A DNA stretch of 64,000 nucleotides from Actinomadura latina NBRC 106108 (GTDB taxonomy: Bacteria > Actinomycetota > Actinomycetes > Streptosporangiales > Streptosporangiaceae): assembly GCF_001552195.1 (NCBI RefSeq), contig NZ_BCQS01000035.1, positions 57,907 to 121,906 on the forward strand, given 5' to 3'. The notes beneath the pieces are model-generated. The model had not been told where the DNA came from. It did not search any database and saw nothing but the letters and a program-made list of their open reading frames with translations. A program made the translations under genes and the position numbers. Shown one piece after another: positions 50,106 to 58,962 of this stretch. Position 1 is the first letter of the stretch. Each line of letters begins with the position of its first letter.

Positions 50106-50923
50106 GGCAGTTCCAGGGGGAGCTTCATGCCGTCGAGGACGTCGGGGCAGGGGCAGGTGCGCTCGGTGGGGAGCGCCTTGACCACGTCGGCGACGAGGGT
50201 GCGGAGGCGGCCGATGTTCTCGCCGAAGACGCGGAACACCTCCTGCATGGTGACGCCCTCGCCCTCTTCGATGCCCGCGTCGAGGTCGGTGACGAGGCAG
50301 AGGGAGGTGTAGCAGAGCGCCAGTTCGCGGGCGAGGACGGCCTCCGGGTGCCCGGTCATGCCGATGAGCGTCCAGCCCTGGGACGCGAACCAGTGGGATT
50401 CGGCGCGCGTGGAGAAGCGCGGGCCCTCGATGATGACCAGGGTGCCGCGGTCGACCGGGGGCCAGCCGGCGGCGTGCGCGGACTCGATGGCGGTGCGGCG
50501 GCCGGTGGGGCAGTACGGGTCGGCGAACGACACGTGGATCGCGGCGCCCTCGTCGTAGTAGGTCTGGTCGCGTCCGGACGTCCGATCGGCGAGCTGGTCG
50601 GGCACCGCGAGCGTGCCGGGCCCGTAGTCGGGGGTCAGGGAGCCGACGGCGCAGGGCGCGAGGACCTGCCGGACGCCGAGGGCGCGCAGCGCCCACATGT
50701 TGGCCCGGTAGGGGATCCGGTGCGGGGGGAAGCGGTGGTCGCGGCCGTGCCGCGGGACGAACGCGACGCGGCGGCCGGCCAGCGCGCCGACCGCTATGGG
50801 GTCGCTCGGCGGGCCATAGGGCGTGTCGACCTGGACTTCCTCGATGTCGTCGAGGAACGAGTAGAACCCGGAGCCGCCGATGACCCCGATGTCGGCTGTG
50901 GGCTGGGAAGCGGAAGTTGGCAT
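50102..50923 (-). CDS. mtnP: S-methyl-5'-thioadenosine phosphorylase
   Basis: 273 residues from ATG 50923 (ATG 50941 is an alternative). Phosphate loop IGGSGFYSF, PRHGRDH, RANMWALRALGVRQVLA, EGPRFSTRAESHWF, GMTGHPEAVLARELALCY and TDLDAG, the Asp pair that selects 6-amino purines in MTAP over guanosine-type PNP. It cleaves methylthioadenosine to adenine and methylthioribose-1-phosphate for methionine salvage, in the cytoplasm. First gene of a coupled pair with the SAF protein. Confidence 0.94.
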   Translation of the reverse strand: MPTSASQPTADIGVIGGSGFYSFLDDIEEVQVDTPYGPPSDPIAVGALAGRRVAFVPRHGRDHRFPPHRIPYRANMWALRALGVRQVLAPCAVGSLTPDYGPGTLAVPDQLADRTSGRDQTYYDEGAAIHVSFADPYCPTGRRTAIESAHAAGWPPVDRGTLVIIEGPRFSTRAESHWFASQGWTLIGMTGHPEAVLARELALCYTSLCLVTDLDAGIEEGEGVTMQEVFRVFGENIGRLRTLVADVVKALPTERTCPCPDVLDGMKLPLELP

Positions 50924-51052
50924 GGCGCAGACATTAGCCACCGAGCGCCCAGGGGCGGCAGACCGTCCGCGAATTGTGGATAACTCGAAGAAGGGGCCCG
51001 GCCGCGGCCGAGCCCCTTCCCTTACCCGCCCCGGCCGGAGCCGGGCGTTCGC

Positions 51053-53179
51053 TCAGCCGACCGGGTCCAGGACCTTGGGCTCGGCGGCCGGCTCCTTCTT
51101 CGCCAGGCGCCCCGGCGCCCAGATCCGCCGCCCGATGTCGTGCGACAGCGCCGGGAGCAGCAGGGACCGGACGACGAGCGTGTCCAGCAGGACGCCGAAC
51201 GCGACCACGAAGCCCATCTCGACCATGCCGACCAGCGGCAGCGTGACCATGGACGCGAACGTGGCCGCCAGCACCAGCCCGGCCGAGGTGATCACGCCGC
51301 CGGTCACGGTGAGGCCGCGCCGGATGCCGCGGCGGGTGCCGAGCGTCTGCGACTCCTCCCGGACGCGGTGCATCAGGAAGATGTTGTAGTCGACCCCCAG
51401 CGCGACCAGGAAGATGAACGCCAGCAGTGGGAAGCCGGCGTCGGTGCCCTCGAACCCGAAGCCGTTCTGGAAGATCACTGCGCAGGCGCCGAGGGAGGCC
51501 AGGAACGACAGCACGACGGTGCCGATCATCAGCAGCGGCGCGACGGCGGCGCGCAGCAGCGCGGTGAGGATCAGGAACACCACGGCCAGCACGATCGGGA
51601 TGATGACCTTGTTGTCGCGGGCGGAGGCGCGCTTGATGTCCAGCGACGTCGCGGTCATGCCGCCGACCTTCCCGTCCGCGGACGGGACGTCGTGGACGGC
51701 GGTCCGCAGCCGGTCGATGGTCGTGCGGGCGGCTTCGCTGTCGGCCGGGTCCTTCAGCACCGCCTCGTACTTGACCAGCCCGTTCACGGTCATGGGTGCG
51801 CCGACTTCGGCGATGCCGGGCGTCCCCCGCACGGTCTGGGCGATCTGGTCGGACGCGGTGGCCCGGCCGATGATGACGGCGGGCGAGCCCGATCCGGCCG
51901 CGAAGTGCCGGGCGACGACCGCGGAGCCCTTCACGGAGTCGGGTTTGCCGGTGAACTGTCCCGCGTCCGACAGGCCGTCCGTCTTGAGCGACCCCAGCCC
52001 CAGTGTGAGGACGATCAAGCCCAGCATGGTGACGGCCCAGAGCGCGCGCGGGCGCCTGCCCACCAGACCGGCCACACGGCTCCACACGCTGTGCTCGGCC
52101 TCGTACGCCTCCGGCTTGAGGTACTTCTCGTCGAACCGGGGGACGAGCGGCCAGAACAGCCAGCGGCCGAAGATGACCAGGAGGGCCGGCAGCAGGGTGG
52201 TCATGGCGGCGAGAGCGGTGATGACCCCGGCGGCGGCCACCGGACCCAGGCCGGAGGTGGAGTTCATGTCGGCGAGCAGCAGGCACAGCAGCCCGACCGC
52301 GACGGTGGCGGCGGACGCGACGATGGCGGGCGCCGCGCGGCGCAGCGCGAACGCCATGGCCTCGTGCCGGTCCTCGTGGCGGTGGAGTTCCTCCCGGTAG
52401 CGGGCTACGAGCAGCAAGGCGTAGTCGGTCGCGACCCCGAAAACGAGAACGGTCAGGATTCCCGCGCTCTGCCCGTTGACGGTGAGGTCCGCGTACTTGG
52501 CGAGCAGATACACCGTCGACTGGGCCAGCCCCAGGGCGAAGACGGCGCTCAGTACGGGGACGAACCACAGGATGGGGCTGCGGTAGATGAAGAGCAGCAG
52601 AACGATGACGACGAGGCCCGCTGCCATGAGCAGGAAGCCGTCCAGGCTCTCGAAGACCTCGAACATGTCGGCGCCGCTGCCGGCGGGGCCGGTGACGTGC
52701 GCGGTCAGTCCGGGAGGTCCGCGCTTGGCGAGGTCACGCGCGCTGTCGACGGCCCCGGTGAGGTCCTCGTCCGTGAGAGGCACGAGCGTCTGGAGTGCCT
52801 TGCCGTCCTTGGACGCGAACGGCCCCTGCACCTTCTGCGCTCCGGGCAGGTCCTGCAGCGCGGTGACGTCCGAGGCGGCCTTGGCACGGTCCGCCTGGGT
52901 GAGCCCGCCGGAACGCTCGTAGACGATGACGGCGGGCATCGTCTCGTCCTTGCGGAACTGGTCCTCCAGTTCGACGATCTGCGTGGACTCGGCGCCGGCG
53001 GGCAGCCAGGCAGCCGCGTCGTTCTCCTCGACGTCGCCGAGTTTGCCGGCGAGCGGGCCGAGGGCCACGAGCAGGGCGACCCAGACGGCCAGGACGGCCC
53101 ATTTGCTGCGCCGTCCGGCGATCAGTCCCGCCAGCCGGTGGACCGGCGGCCTCGGTGGGGCCGGGGTTGGTGCGCTCAT
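51053..53179 (-). CDS. MMPL-family RND transporter
   Basis: 708 residues from ATG 53179 with GGAGAGG 6 nt upstream. Two halves, each one helix, an extracytoplasmic domain and five helices: first helix WAVLAVWVALLVALGPLAG; core SSD-like ILTVLVFGVATDYALLLVAR and FIFLVALGVDYNIFLMHRVR with the paired Asp/Tyr used in proton relay. Proteins of this type export lipids or drugs. An inverted-repeat-flanked promoter upstream suggests control by a regulator encoded elsewhere. Confidence 0.95.
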   Translation of the reverse strand: MSAPTPAPPRPPVHRLAGLIAGRRSKWAVLAVWVALLVALGPLAGKLGDVEENDAAAWLPAGAESTQIVELEDQFRKDETMPAVIVYERSGGLTQADRAKAASDVTALQDLPGAQKVQGPFASKDGKALQTLVPLTDEDLTGAVDSARDLAKRGPPGLTAHVTGPAGSGADMFEVFESLDGFLLMAAGLVVIVLLLFIYRSPILWFVPVLSAVFALGLAQSTVYLLAKYADLTVNGQSAGILTVLVFGVATDYALLLVARYREELHRHEDRHEAMAFALRRAAPAIVASAATVAVGLLCLLLADMNSTSGLGPVAAAGVITALAAMTTLLPALLVIFGRWLFWPLVPRFDEKYLKPEAYEAEHSVWSRVAGLVGRRPRALWAVTMLGLIVLTLGLGSLKTDGLSDAGQFTGKPDSVKGSAVVARHFAAGSGSPAVIIGRATASDQIAQTVRGTPGIAEVGAPMTVNGLVKYEAVLKDPADSEAARTTIDRLRTAVHDVPSADGKVGGMTATSLDIKRASARDNKVIIPIVLAVVFLILTALLRAAVAPLLMIGTVVLSFLASLGACAVIFQNGFGFEGTDAGFPLLAFIFLVALGVDYNIFLMHRVREESQTLGTRRGIRRGLTVTGGVITSAGLVLAATFASMVTLPLVGMVEMGFVVAFGVLLDTLVVRSLLLPALSHDIGRRIWAPGRLAKKEPAAEPKVLDPVG

Positions 53180-53201
53180 GATCCTCTCCTGAAGGCCGAT
53201 A

Positions 53202-53266
53202 TCGAGATATGTCGCGTTCGCCGCATAGTCTCTCGGTTGTCGAGAGGATGTCAAGTACTATCTCGA
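53202..53266 (-). promoter_or_regulatory. MMPL promoter with nested inverted repeats
   Basis: Reading the minus strand: TTGACA (53254-53249), 18-nt spacer, GACTAT (53230-53225). Between the boxes is CTCTCG-GTTGT-CGAGAG (53230-53246, plus strand). Outer arms TCGAGATA (53202) and TATCTCGA (53259) form a wider dyad around the promoter. Typical of a repressed efflux gene. Confidence 0.6.
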
Positions 53267-53495
53267 ATTTCCGCGGCGGTGCGAGCGGGAGAGGCCGGGG
53301 CCTGCTCCCCGCCCTCTCATCGTCGCCAGCGGGATGGGCCCGCGCGTCCGGCGTGAGAAGTGACCGCGGCTACTTCGTTCGGGGCAGGAGAGGATCGGGA
53401 TCTACGTCTTGAGATGTAGTCCGCGTCCGGGCATGCCGAAGGCCGGAGGATCCGCTGGCGGGATCCCCCGGCTGGCGAAGGGAAGTCCTAGGAGG

Positions 53496-53861
53496 TCAGG
53501 CGACCTTTTCCGACGAGGACGACTTGCCGGACGACTTGCCGGACGACGAGGAGTCGCCGGACGAGGACGACGAGTCGCCGGACGAAGACGACGAAGACGA
53601 CGGGGCCGAGCTGCCGGAGTCGCCGGACGAGCCGTTCGACGAGCCGTTGGACGAGACGCCCGCGGTCGAGGACGACTTGCCGGAGCCGCGGCTGTCGGTG
53701 CGGTAGAAGCCCGACCCCTTGAAGATGATCCCCGCCGCGGAGAAGACCTTGCGGAGCCTGCCGCTGCACGCCGGGCAGTCGGTCAGCGCGTCGTCGCTGA
53801 ACTTCTGCACGATCTCCAGAGGCTCGCCGCACTCGGTGCAAACGTACTGATACGTCGGCAC
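53496..53861 (-). CDS. FmdB-type zinc-ribbon protein with Ser-rich tail (Ruc-like)
   Basis: 121 residues from GTG 53861 (GGAGGAACC upstream). N-terminal FmdB ribbon with four cysteines C8, C11, C29, C32 (YQYVCTECGE, TDCPACSG), then FSAAGIIFKGSGFYRTDSRG and a low-complexity Ser/Gly tail of about 50 residues ending SSEKVA. The M. tuberculosis homologue by architecture and gene order is Rv0991c (Ruc), a redox-regulated chaperone with the same zinc Cys4 and disordered tail; equivalence here is inferred. The tail DNA is repetitive. Confidence 0.9.
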   Translation of the reverse strand: MPTYQYVCTECGEPLEIVQKFSDDALTDCPACSGRLRKVFSAAGIIFKGSGFYRTDSRGSGKSSSTAGVSSNGSSNGSSGDSGSSAPSSSSSSSGDSSSSSGDSSSSGKSSGKSSSSEKVA

Positions 53862-53962
53862 GGTTCCTCCTAGCTGACTCAGCCCGGCGGAGTCCGGACT
53901 GGCACTCACTCTGAACGACTGCTAATGGTACCCACGTGTGGAACACGATTCGCCCCCGGCCT

Positions 53963-53984
53963 GTTCCCTGACCGGTCAGGGAAC
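53963..53984. repeat. 22-bp perfect palindrome
   Basis: GTTCCCTGACC joined directly to its complement GGTCAGGGAAC, no spacer, between the antiporter stop and the FmdB start (both minus strand). Could be a terminator for the antiporter or an operator for FmdB. Confidence 0.75.
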
Positions 53985-53996
53985 CGTCCGGGAAGG

Positions 53997-55481
53997 TCAG
54001 GCGCCGGTCTCGCCGAACCAGCCGGCGAGCCTGCCCTTGCGGCTGACCGCGCGCAGCCGGCGTTCGGTGGTCTCCCGCACGGCTTCGGTGGTCACGACCA
54101 GGAGGGTGTCGCCCGACTGGAGGGGCGTGGTGGGCTCGGGGACGAAGCTCGACCCGTCCCGCACGACGAGGGTGACGGACGCGCCGGGCGGCAGCCGCAG
54201 CTCGAAGATCTCCACGCCGCTCAGCATCGAGTCGGCCGGGATCCGGACCTCCAGCAGGTCGGCGTGCAGCTCCTCCAGCGGTGCCGCCTCCACGTCCAGC
54301 TCGCGGGCCTGTTCGTCGCCTTCCAGCCGGCACCAGCGCGCGACCAGCGGCAGCGTGGGGCCCTGGAGCAGGGTGAACAGAACCACGATGTTGAAGACGA
54401 TCGCGAACAGCCGGTCGGCGCTCGGGACGTCCGCGACCATCGGGATGGTCGCGAGGACGATCGGGACCGCACCCCGCAGCCCGGCCCAGGACGTGAAGAT
54501 CTTCTCGCCCCACGTCAGCCTGAACCCGATCGTGGACAGCCCCACCGATACCGGACGCGCGATGAGCAGCAGCACGAACCCGATGATGAGCGCGGGCACG
54601 ATCTGCCCGGGGAGGTCGCCGGGGTCGGCCAGCAGCCCGAGCATCACGAACAGCCCGATCTGCGCCAGCCAGCCGACGCCTTCGGCGAAACCGCGGGTGG
54701 CGGGCCGGTGCGGGAGCCGGGAGTTCCCGAGGACGACGGCGCTGACGTAGACGGCGAGGAACCCGCTGGAGTGCAGCAGCGAGGCCGCGCCGTAGGAGCC
54801 GGTGGCCAGCGACAGCACCGCGATGGGGTAGAGGCCGGAGGCGGGCAGGGCGATGCGGCGCAGCGCTTGTGCGCCGAGCCAGCCGATCGCGACGCCGATG
54901 ACGGCGCCCGCGGCCAGCTCGTACACCATCACGCCGAGCAGTTCGGCCAGGTTGGGCGCGGTGCTGTGGGCGCTGAGCGTGACCACGATGATGACGACGG
55001 GGGCGTCGTTGAAGCCCGACTCGCCCTCCAGGAGGCCCATCAGCCGCGAGGGCAGGGGCAGCCGCCGGAGCACCGAGAACACGGCCGCCGCGTCGGTCGG
55101 CGCGAGCACGGCGCCGAGCAGGAACGCGGGCCGCCAGTCCATGCCGACGAGCCACATGGCGGCGACCGCCACCACGCCGATGCTGATCAGCGTGCCGAGG
55201 GTGGACACGCTGATCGCGACGGGCACGGACGGCCGCATGCGCCGCCAGTCGGTGGTGATGCCGCCCTCGTAGAGGATCAGGACGAGGGCGGCGAGGCCGA
55301 GCGTCTCGGCCAGCTCGGCGTTGTCGAAGCGGATGTGGAGGGGGCCGGACTCGCCGATGAACAGGCCGAGGCCCATGTACGCCAGCAGGGTCGGGAGTCC
55401 CGCCTTGTGGGACAGCCTGACCGCGATGATGGCGCAGAGTACGAGCGTGGCCCCGAGGAGTAGCCAGATGTCGAGATGCAC
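53997..55481 (-). CDS. CPA1 cation/proton antiporter with C-terminal RCK (TrkA-C) domain
   Basis: 494 residues from GTG 55481. About 12-13 membrane helices from IWLLLGATLVLCAIIAVRLS; conserved ALAPTDAAAVFSVL and EGESGFNDAPVVI (ion-binding ND motif) as in NhaP/CvrA. The C-terminal 110 residues (IPADSMLSGVEIFELRLPPG, QSGDTLLVVTT) form an RCK_C ligand domain, likely regulating K+ or Na+/H+ exchange in response to nucleotide. Plasma membrane. Single gene. Confidence 0.94.
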   Translation of the reverse strand: MHLDIWLLLGATLVLCAIIAVRLSHKAGLPTLLAYMGLGLFIGESGPLHIRFDNAELAETLGLAALVLILYEGGITTDWRRMRPSVPVAISVSTLGTLISIGVVAVAAMWLVGMDWRPAFLLGAVLAPTDAAAVFSVLRRLPLPSRLMGLLEGESGFNDAPVVIIVVTLSAHSTAPNLAELLGVMVYELAAGAVIGVAIGWLGAQALRRIALPASGLYPIAVLSLATGSYGAASLLHSSGFLAVYVSAVVLGNSRLPHRPATRGFAEGVGWLAQIGLFVMLGLLADPGDLPGQIVPALIIGFVLLLIARPVSVGLSTIGFRLTWGEKIFTSWAGLRGAVPIVLATIPMVADVPSADRLFAIVFNIVVLFTLLQGPTLPLVARWCRLEGDEQARELDVEAAPLEELHADLLEVRIPADSMLSGVEIFELRLPPGASVTLVVRDGSSFVPEPTTPLQSGDTLLVVTTEAVRETTERRLRAVSRKGRLAGWFGETGA

Positions 55482-55724
55482 ATCCCACCCTTCGGGGTCG
55501 TCAAAGTTGAACGTTTAGAGATCCTACAGATTCACCGGCCGATCGCGCATTTCCAGTTGAGGAACGACATGTCGGAAACTCCACCTACCGACGTATGACC
55601 TGCGGTTTTACCCCGTTGACGATATTTCGCACGTCCCGTCCCTGGACCGCCGCGGTGGCGTCGTCGCGCACCGCCGCGATCAGGTTCTGCTGTGACCGGA
55701 CCGACGATCGGCCCCCGGTCTTCG
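55482..55724. other. Gap between antiporter and cyclo-ligase genes
   Basis: It has the AT-rich antiporter promoter (55500-55600) and, on the minus strand, an open frame of about 45 codons ending at 55585 (tail DVRNIVNGVKPQVIRR) with no credible start or ribosome site. I do not call it a gene. Confidence 0.4.
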
Positions 55725-56306
55725 TCAGCCCAGCCGCACCAGGCCGCCGGACGGCGTGACGGCGGCGCGGACGCGCTGGTCGTGCGGCTCGGCCGGCAGC
55801 GTCTCCACCAACTCGCCGTCGTACAGCAGCGCGACCGTCAGGATCGCCGGGCCGACGCGCGCCAGCGCCCGGTCGTAGGAGCCGCCGCCGCGGCCGAGGC
55901 GCACGCCCGTCCGGTCGACGGCGACCGCCGGGGTCAGGACGACGTCCGCGCCGGCGACGGCGCCCGGCCCGCGCGGCGGCTCGGACGGCTCCAGGCAGCC
56001 GCGCGGCCCCGGGACGAGCGAGTCGGGGCCCTCGTAGGACGCCCAGTCGAGATCGCCGTCCGGGAGGATGCGGGGGAGCAGCACGTACGTGCCGCGCTTC
56101 CACAGCGCGAACAGCAGGCTGCGGGTGTCGGGCTCGTCGCCGATCGAGACGTATGCCGCGATCGTCCCCGCCATCTCCACCTCCGGGGCGGTCAGCAGCG
56201 CGTCGCGGATCGGCCGCGCCGCCCCCGAACGGGCCTCCGGCGGCATCGCCGCACGCCGTCCGAGCATTTCCGCCCGGAGATCGGTCTTCGAAACGATGTC
56301 GTGCAC
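55725..56306 (-). CDS. 5-formyltetrahydrofolate cyclo-ligase
   Basis: 193 residues from GTG 56306. N-terminal SKTDLRAEMLGRRAAM, sheet YVSIGDEPDTRSLLFALW, and the ATP/phosphate motif GVRLGRGGGSYDRAL near the C-terminus. It converts 5-formyl-THF and ATP to 5,10-methenyl-THF, salvaging folate. Divergent from galU with only 33 bp between start codons, so the promoters must overlap the coding ends. Same position as Rv0992c in M. tuberculosis. Confidence 0.93.
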   Translation of the reverse strand: MHDIVSKTDLRAEMLGRRAAMPPEARSGAARPIRDALLTAPEVEMAGTIAAYVSIGDEPDTRSLLFALWKRGTYVLLPRILPDGDLDWASYEGPDSLVPGPRGCLEPSEPPRGPGAVAGADVVLTPAVAVDRTGVRLGRGGGSYDRALARVGPAILTVALLYDGELVETLPAEPHDQRVRAAVTPSGGLVRLG

Positions 56307-56339
56307 GCTGTCGTCCTCACGGATGGCTAGGGTCGGTAC

Positions 56340-57266
56340 ATGGCCGACATTGCACCTGTGCTCAAGGCGGTCGTCCCGGCGGCCGGCCTCGGTACCCGAT
56401 TCTTGCCCGCCACCAAGGCGACTCCCAAGGAAATGCTGCCCATCGTCGACAAACCGGCGATCCAGTACGTCGTCGAGGAGGCGGTCGACGCCGGCCTCAG
56501 CGACGTCCTGATGATCACCGGGCGCAGCAAGCGGTCCATCGAGGACCACTTCGACCGAGCCTACGAGCTCGAGGAGGCGCTGCGCGCGAAGGGGGACGAG
56601 GAGCGGCTGGAGGCGGTGCACGAGTCCAGCGACCTCGCGATCATGCACTACGTCCGGCAGGGGGAGCCGAAGGGGCTCGGGCACGCCGTGCACTGCGCCC
56701 GCCAGCACGTCGGCCGGGAGCCGTTCGCGGTGCTGCTCGGCGACGACATGATCGACGCCCGCGACAAGCTGCTGCGCCGCATGATCGAGGTGCGGGGCCA
56801 GTACGGCGGCAGCGTCGTCGCGCTGATGGAGGTCGAGCCCGACCAGGTCTCCGCCTACGGGTGCGCGGCCATCGAGGCGACGGACGAGGATGACGTCGTC
56901 CGCATCTCCGACCTCGTCGAGAAGCCCGCCGCCGAGGAGGCGCCGAGCAACTGGATCATCATCGGCCGGTACGTCTGCGACCCCGCCGTGTTCGACGTCC
57001 TGGAGAAGACCCCGCCCGGGCGCGGCGGCGAGATCCAGCTGACCGACGCGCTGCGCACCCTCGCCGACACGCCCGCCGACCAGGGCGGCGGCGTCTACGG
57101 CGTGAAGTTCCGGGGCCGCCGCTACGACACCGGCAACAAGCTGGAGTACCTGCGGACGGTCGTCCAGTTCGCGGCGGAACGTCCCGACCTGGCGGCGGAG
57201 TTCATCCCGTGGCTGCGCGAGTTCGTCCAGAAGCAGGACGGCGTGGGGGACGCGGGCGGCGCGTGA
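56340..57266 (+). CDS. galU: UTP-glucose-1-phosphate uridylyltransferase
   Basis: 308 residues. Nucleotide motif VVPAAGLGTRFLPATKATPK and EMLPIVDKPAIQYVVEEAV, then LGDDMI and the C-terminal GVKFRGRRYDTGNKLEYLRT. It makes UDP-glucose for wall polysaccharides and trehalose. ATG 56340 has AGGG upstream. First gene of galU-moeA-moaC-mogA on the plus strand. Confidence 0.96.
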   Translation: MADIAPVLKAVVPAAGLGTRFLPATKATPKEMLPIVDKPAIQYVVEEAVDAGLSDVLMITGRSKRSIEDHFDRAYELEEALRAKGDEERLEAVHESSDLAIMHYVRQGEPKGLGHAVHCARQHVGREPFAVLLGDDMIDARDKLLRRMIEVRGQYGGSVVALMEVEPDQVSAYGCAAIEATDEDDVVRISDLVEKPAAEEAPSNWIIIGRYVCDPAVFDVLEKTPPGRGGEIQLTDALRTLADTPADQGGGVYGVKFRGRRYDTGNKLEYLRTVVQFAAERPDLAAEFIPWLREFVQKQDGVGDAGGA

Positions 57267-57292
57267 CGACACGCCAGACTGGGAGCGTGGTC

Positions 57293-58498
57293 ATGAGAAC
57301 GGTCGATGAGCATCTGACGGAGATCCTCGGCAGCGTGCGGGCGCTGCCGCCGCTCGACCTGGCGCTGCTGGAGGCGCAGGGCACGGTGCTCGCCGAGCCC
57401 GTGTCCGCGCCGGTGCCGCTGCCGCCGTTCGACAACTCCGCGATGGACGGCTACGCCGTCGTCGCCGCCGACATCGCGGCGGCCACCGACGCGGCCCCGG
57501 TGACGCTGCCCGTGGTCGGCGACATCGTCGCGGGCGACACCGGCGTCGCGGCGATCGCGCCCGGCCTGACCGCGCGGATCATGACGGGCGCGCCGCTGCC
57601 CGCCGGCGCCGACGCGGTCATCCCGGTCGAGTGGACGGACGGCGGGAACGCCAACGTGCGCGTCTTCCGCGCGGCCCCGCCGGGCAACTACATCCGCCGC
57701 TCCGGCGAGGACGTCCTCGCGGGCCAGGTCGTCGCCGAGGCGGGCACGCGGCTGACCGCGCCCCAGCTCGGCATGATCGCGGCGGTGGGACGTCCCCGGG
57801 TGAGGGTGCGCCCGAAACCCCGCGTGGTGGTCGTGGCCACGGGCGACGAACTGCGCGAGCCCGGCTCTACCCTGGCCCCCGGCCAGATCTGGGAGTCGAA
57901 CTCGTTCATGCTCACCGCCGCCGTGGTCGAGGCGGGCGGAGTGGGTTTCCGGCAGGCGACGGTCGAGGACGAGCCGGGCAAGGTTCTGGAGATGCTCCAC
58001 GACCAGCTCGTCCGGGCCGACGCCATCGTCACGACCGGCGGCGTGTCCATGGGCACCAGGGACGTCGTCAAGGAAGTGCTGACCGGCACCGGGACAGTGG
58101 GCTTCCACAAGGTGCGGATGCGTCCCGGCAAGCCGCAGGGGTTCGGCCTCCTCGAAGGCACGCCCGTGTTCACGCTGCCTGGCAACCCGGTAAGCGCCTA
58201 CGTGTCGTTCCAGGTCTTCGTCCGGCCCGCACTGCTCGCCATGCAGGGGCTGGCGCCGGAACCATTGCCGACCGTGAGCGCCGTCCTGGCCGAGGACGTC
58301 ACGTCGCCCGCAGGGCTTCGCCACTATCTGCGCGGCAAGCTGTCGTTCGATCGCGGTTACAGCGTCACCGCGGCCGAGGTGCAGGGCTCGCACCAGCTCG
58401 GCTCGCTCTCCGCGGCGAACGCGCTCATCGAGGTTCCGGAGGACGTCGAGACCGTGCCGGCCGGTTCCCACGTCAACGTTCTGAGGTTGCCGTCTTGA
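57293..58498 (+). CDS. moeA: MoeA/Glp gephyrin-like molybdopterin molybdotransferase
   Basis: 401 residues from ATG 57293 (GGGAG 7 nt upstream). PLPPFDNSAMDGYAVVAADI, IMTGAPLPAGADAVIPVE, ATGDELREPG, TTGGVSMGTRD and LPGNPVSAYVSFQVFVRP match MoeA domains in order. It inserts Mo into molybdopterin-AMP. In this locus, between galU and rimJ-sepX, the corynebacterial homologue Glp is a divisome component bound to GlpR, so a second role in cell division is possible. The stop overlaps the TTG start of moaC. Confidence 0.94.
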   Translation: MRTVDEHLTEILGSVRALPPLDLALLEAQGTVLAEPVSAPVPLPPFDNSAMDGYAVVAADIAAATDAAPVTLPVVGDIVAGDTGVAAIAPGLTARIMTGAPLPAGADAVIPVEWTDGGNANVRVFRAAPPGNYIRRSGEDVLAGQVVAEAGTRLTAPQLGMIAAVGRPRVRVRPKPRVVVVATGDELREPGSTLAPGQIWESNSFMLTAAVVEAGGVGFRQATVEDEPGKVLEMLHDQLVRADAIVTTGGVSMGTRDVVKEVLTGTGTVGFHKVRMRPGKPQGFGLLEGTPVFTLPGNPVSAYVSFQVFVRPALLAMQGLAPEPLPTVSAVLAEDVTSPAGLRHYLRGKLSFDRGYSVTAAEVQGSHQLGSLSAANALIEVPEDVETVPAGSHVNVLRLPS

Positions 58499-58962
58499 CA
58501 GAGTTCACCCACCTGGACGACACCGGATCGGCCCGCATGGTCGACGTGTCGGCGAAGGACGTCTCCGCCCGGACGGCGACGGCGACGGGCTTCGTCCGCC
58601 TGTCGCCCGAGTGCGTCGCCCTGCTGCGCGCCGGTGACATCCCCAAGGGCGACGCCCTGTCCGTGGCCCGCATCGCCGGGATCATGGGGGCGAAGCGCGT
58701 TCCCGACCTCGTCCCCCTGTGCCACCCCATCGCGCTGCACGGCGTCACGGTCGACCTGGAGACCAGGGACGACGGCGTCGCGATCGAAGTCGTGGCCCGC
58801 ACGGCCGACCGCACCGGCGTCGAGATGGAGGCGCTCACGTCCGTCAGCGTCGCCGCGCTCGCCCTCATCGACATGGTGAAGGCCGTCGACCCGGCCGCCG
58901 TGATCACCGACGTCCGGGTCGAGGAGAAGACCGGCGGCAAGACGGGGGTGTGGCGGCGTTGA
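58495..58962 (+). CDS. moaC: Cyclic pyranopterin monophosphate synthase
   Basis: 155 residues from TTG 58495, overlapping the moeA stop as TTGA; the start TEFTHLDDTGSARMVDVSAK is the usual MoaC N-terminus. Catalytic segments PLCHPIALHGVTVDL and GVEMEALTSVSVAALALIDM (active-site Lys in DMVKA). Second step of pterin formation in molybdenum cofactor synthesis. Followed by mogA through another TTGA overlap. Confidence 0.95.
   Translation: MTEFTHLDDTGSARMVDVSAKDVSARTATATGFVRLSPECVALLRAGDIPKGDALSVARIAGIMGAKRVPDLVPLCHPIALHGVTVDLETRDDGVAIEVVARTADRTGVEMEALTSVSVAALALIDMVKAVDPAAVITDVRVEEKTGGKTGVWRR

Noticed and set aside
55585..55724. Small gene between cyclo-ligase and antiporter
   Set aside because: Open frame without a start codon or ribosome-binding site at a useful position.
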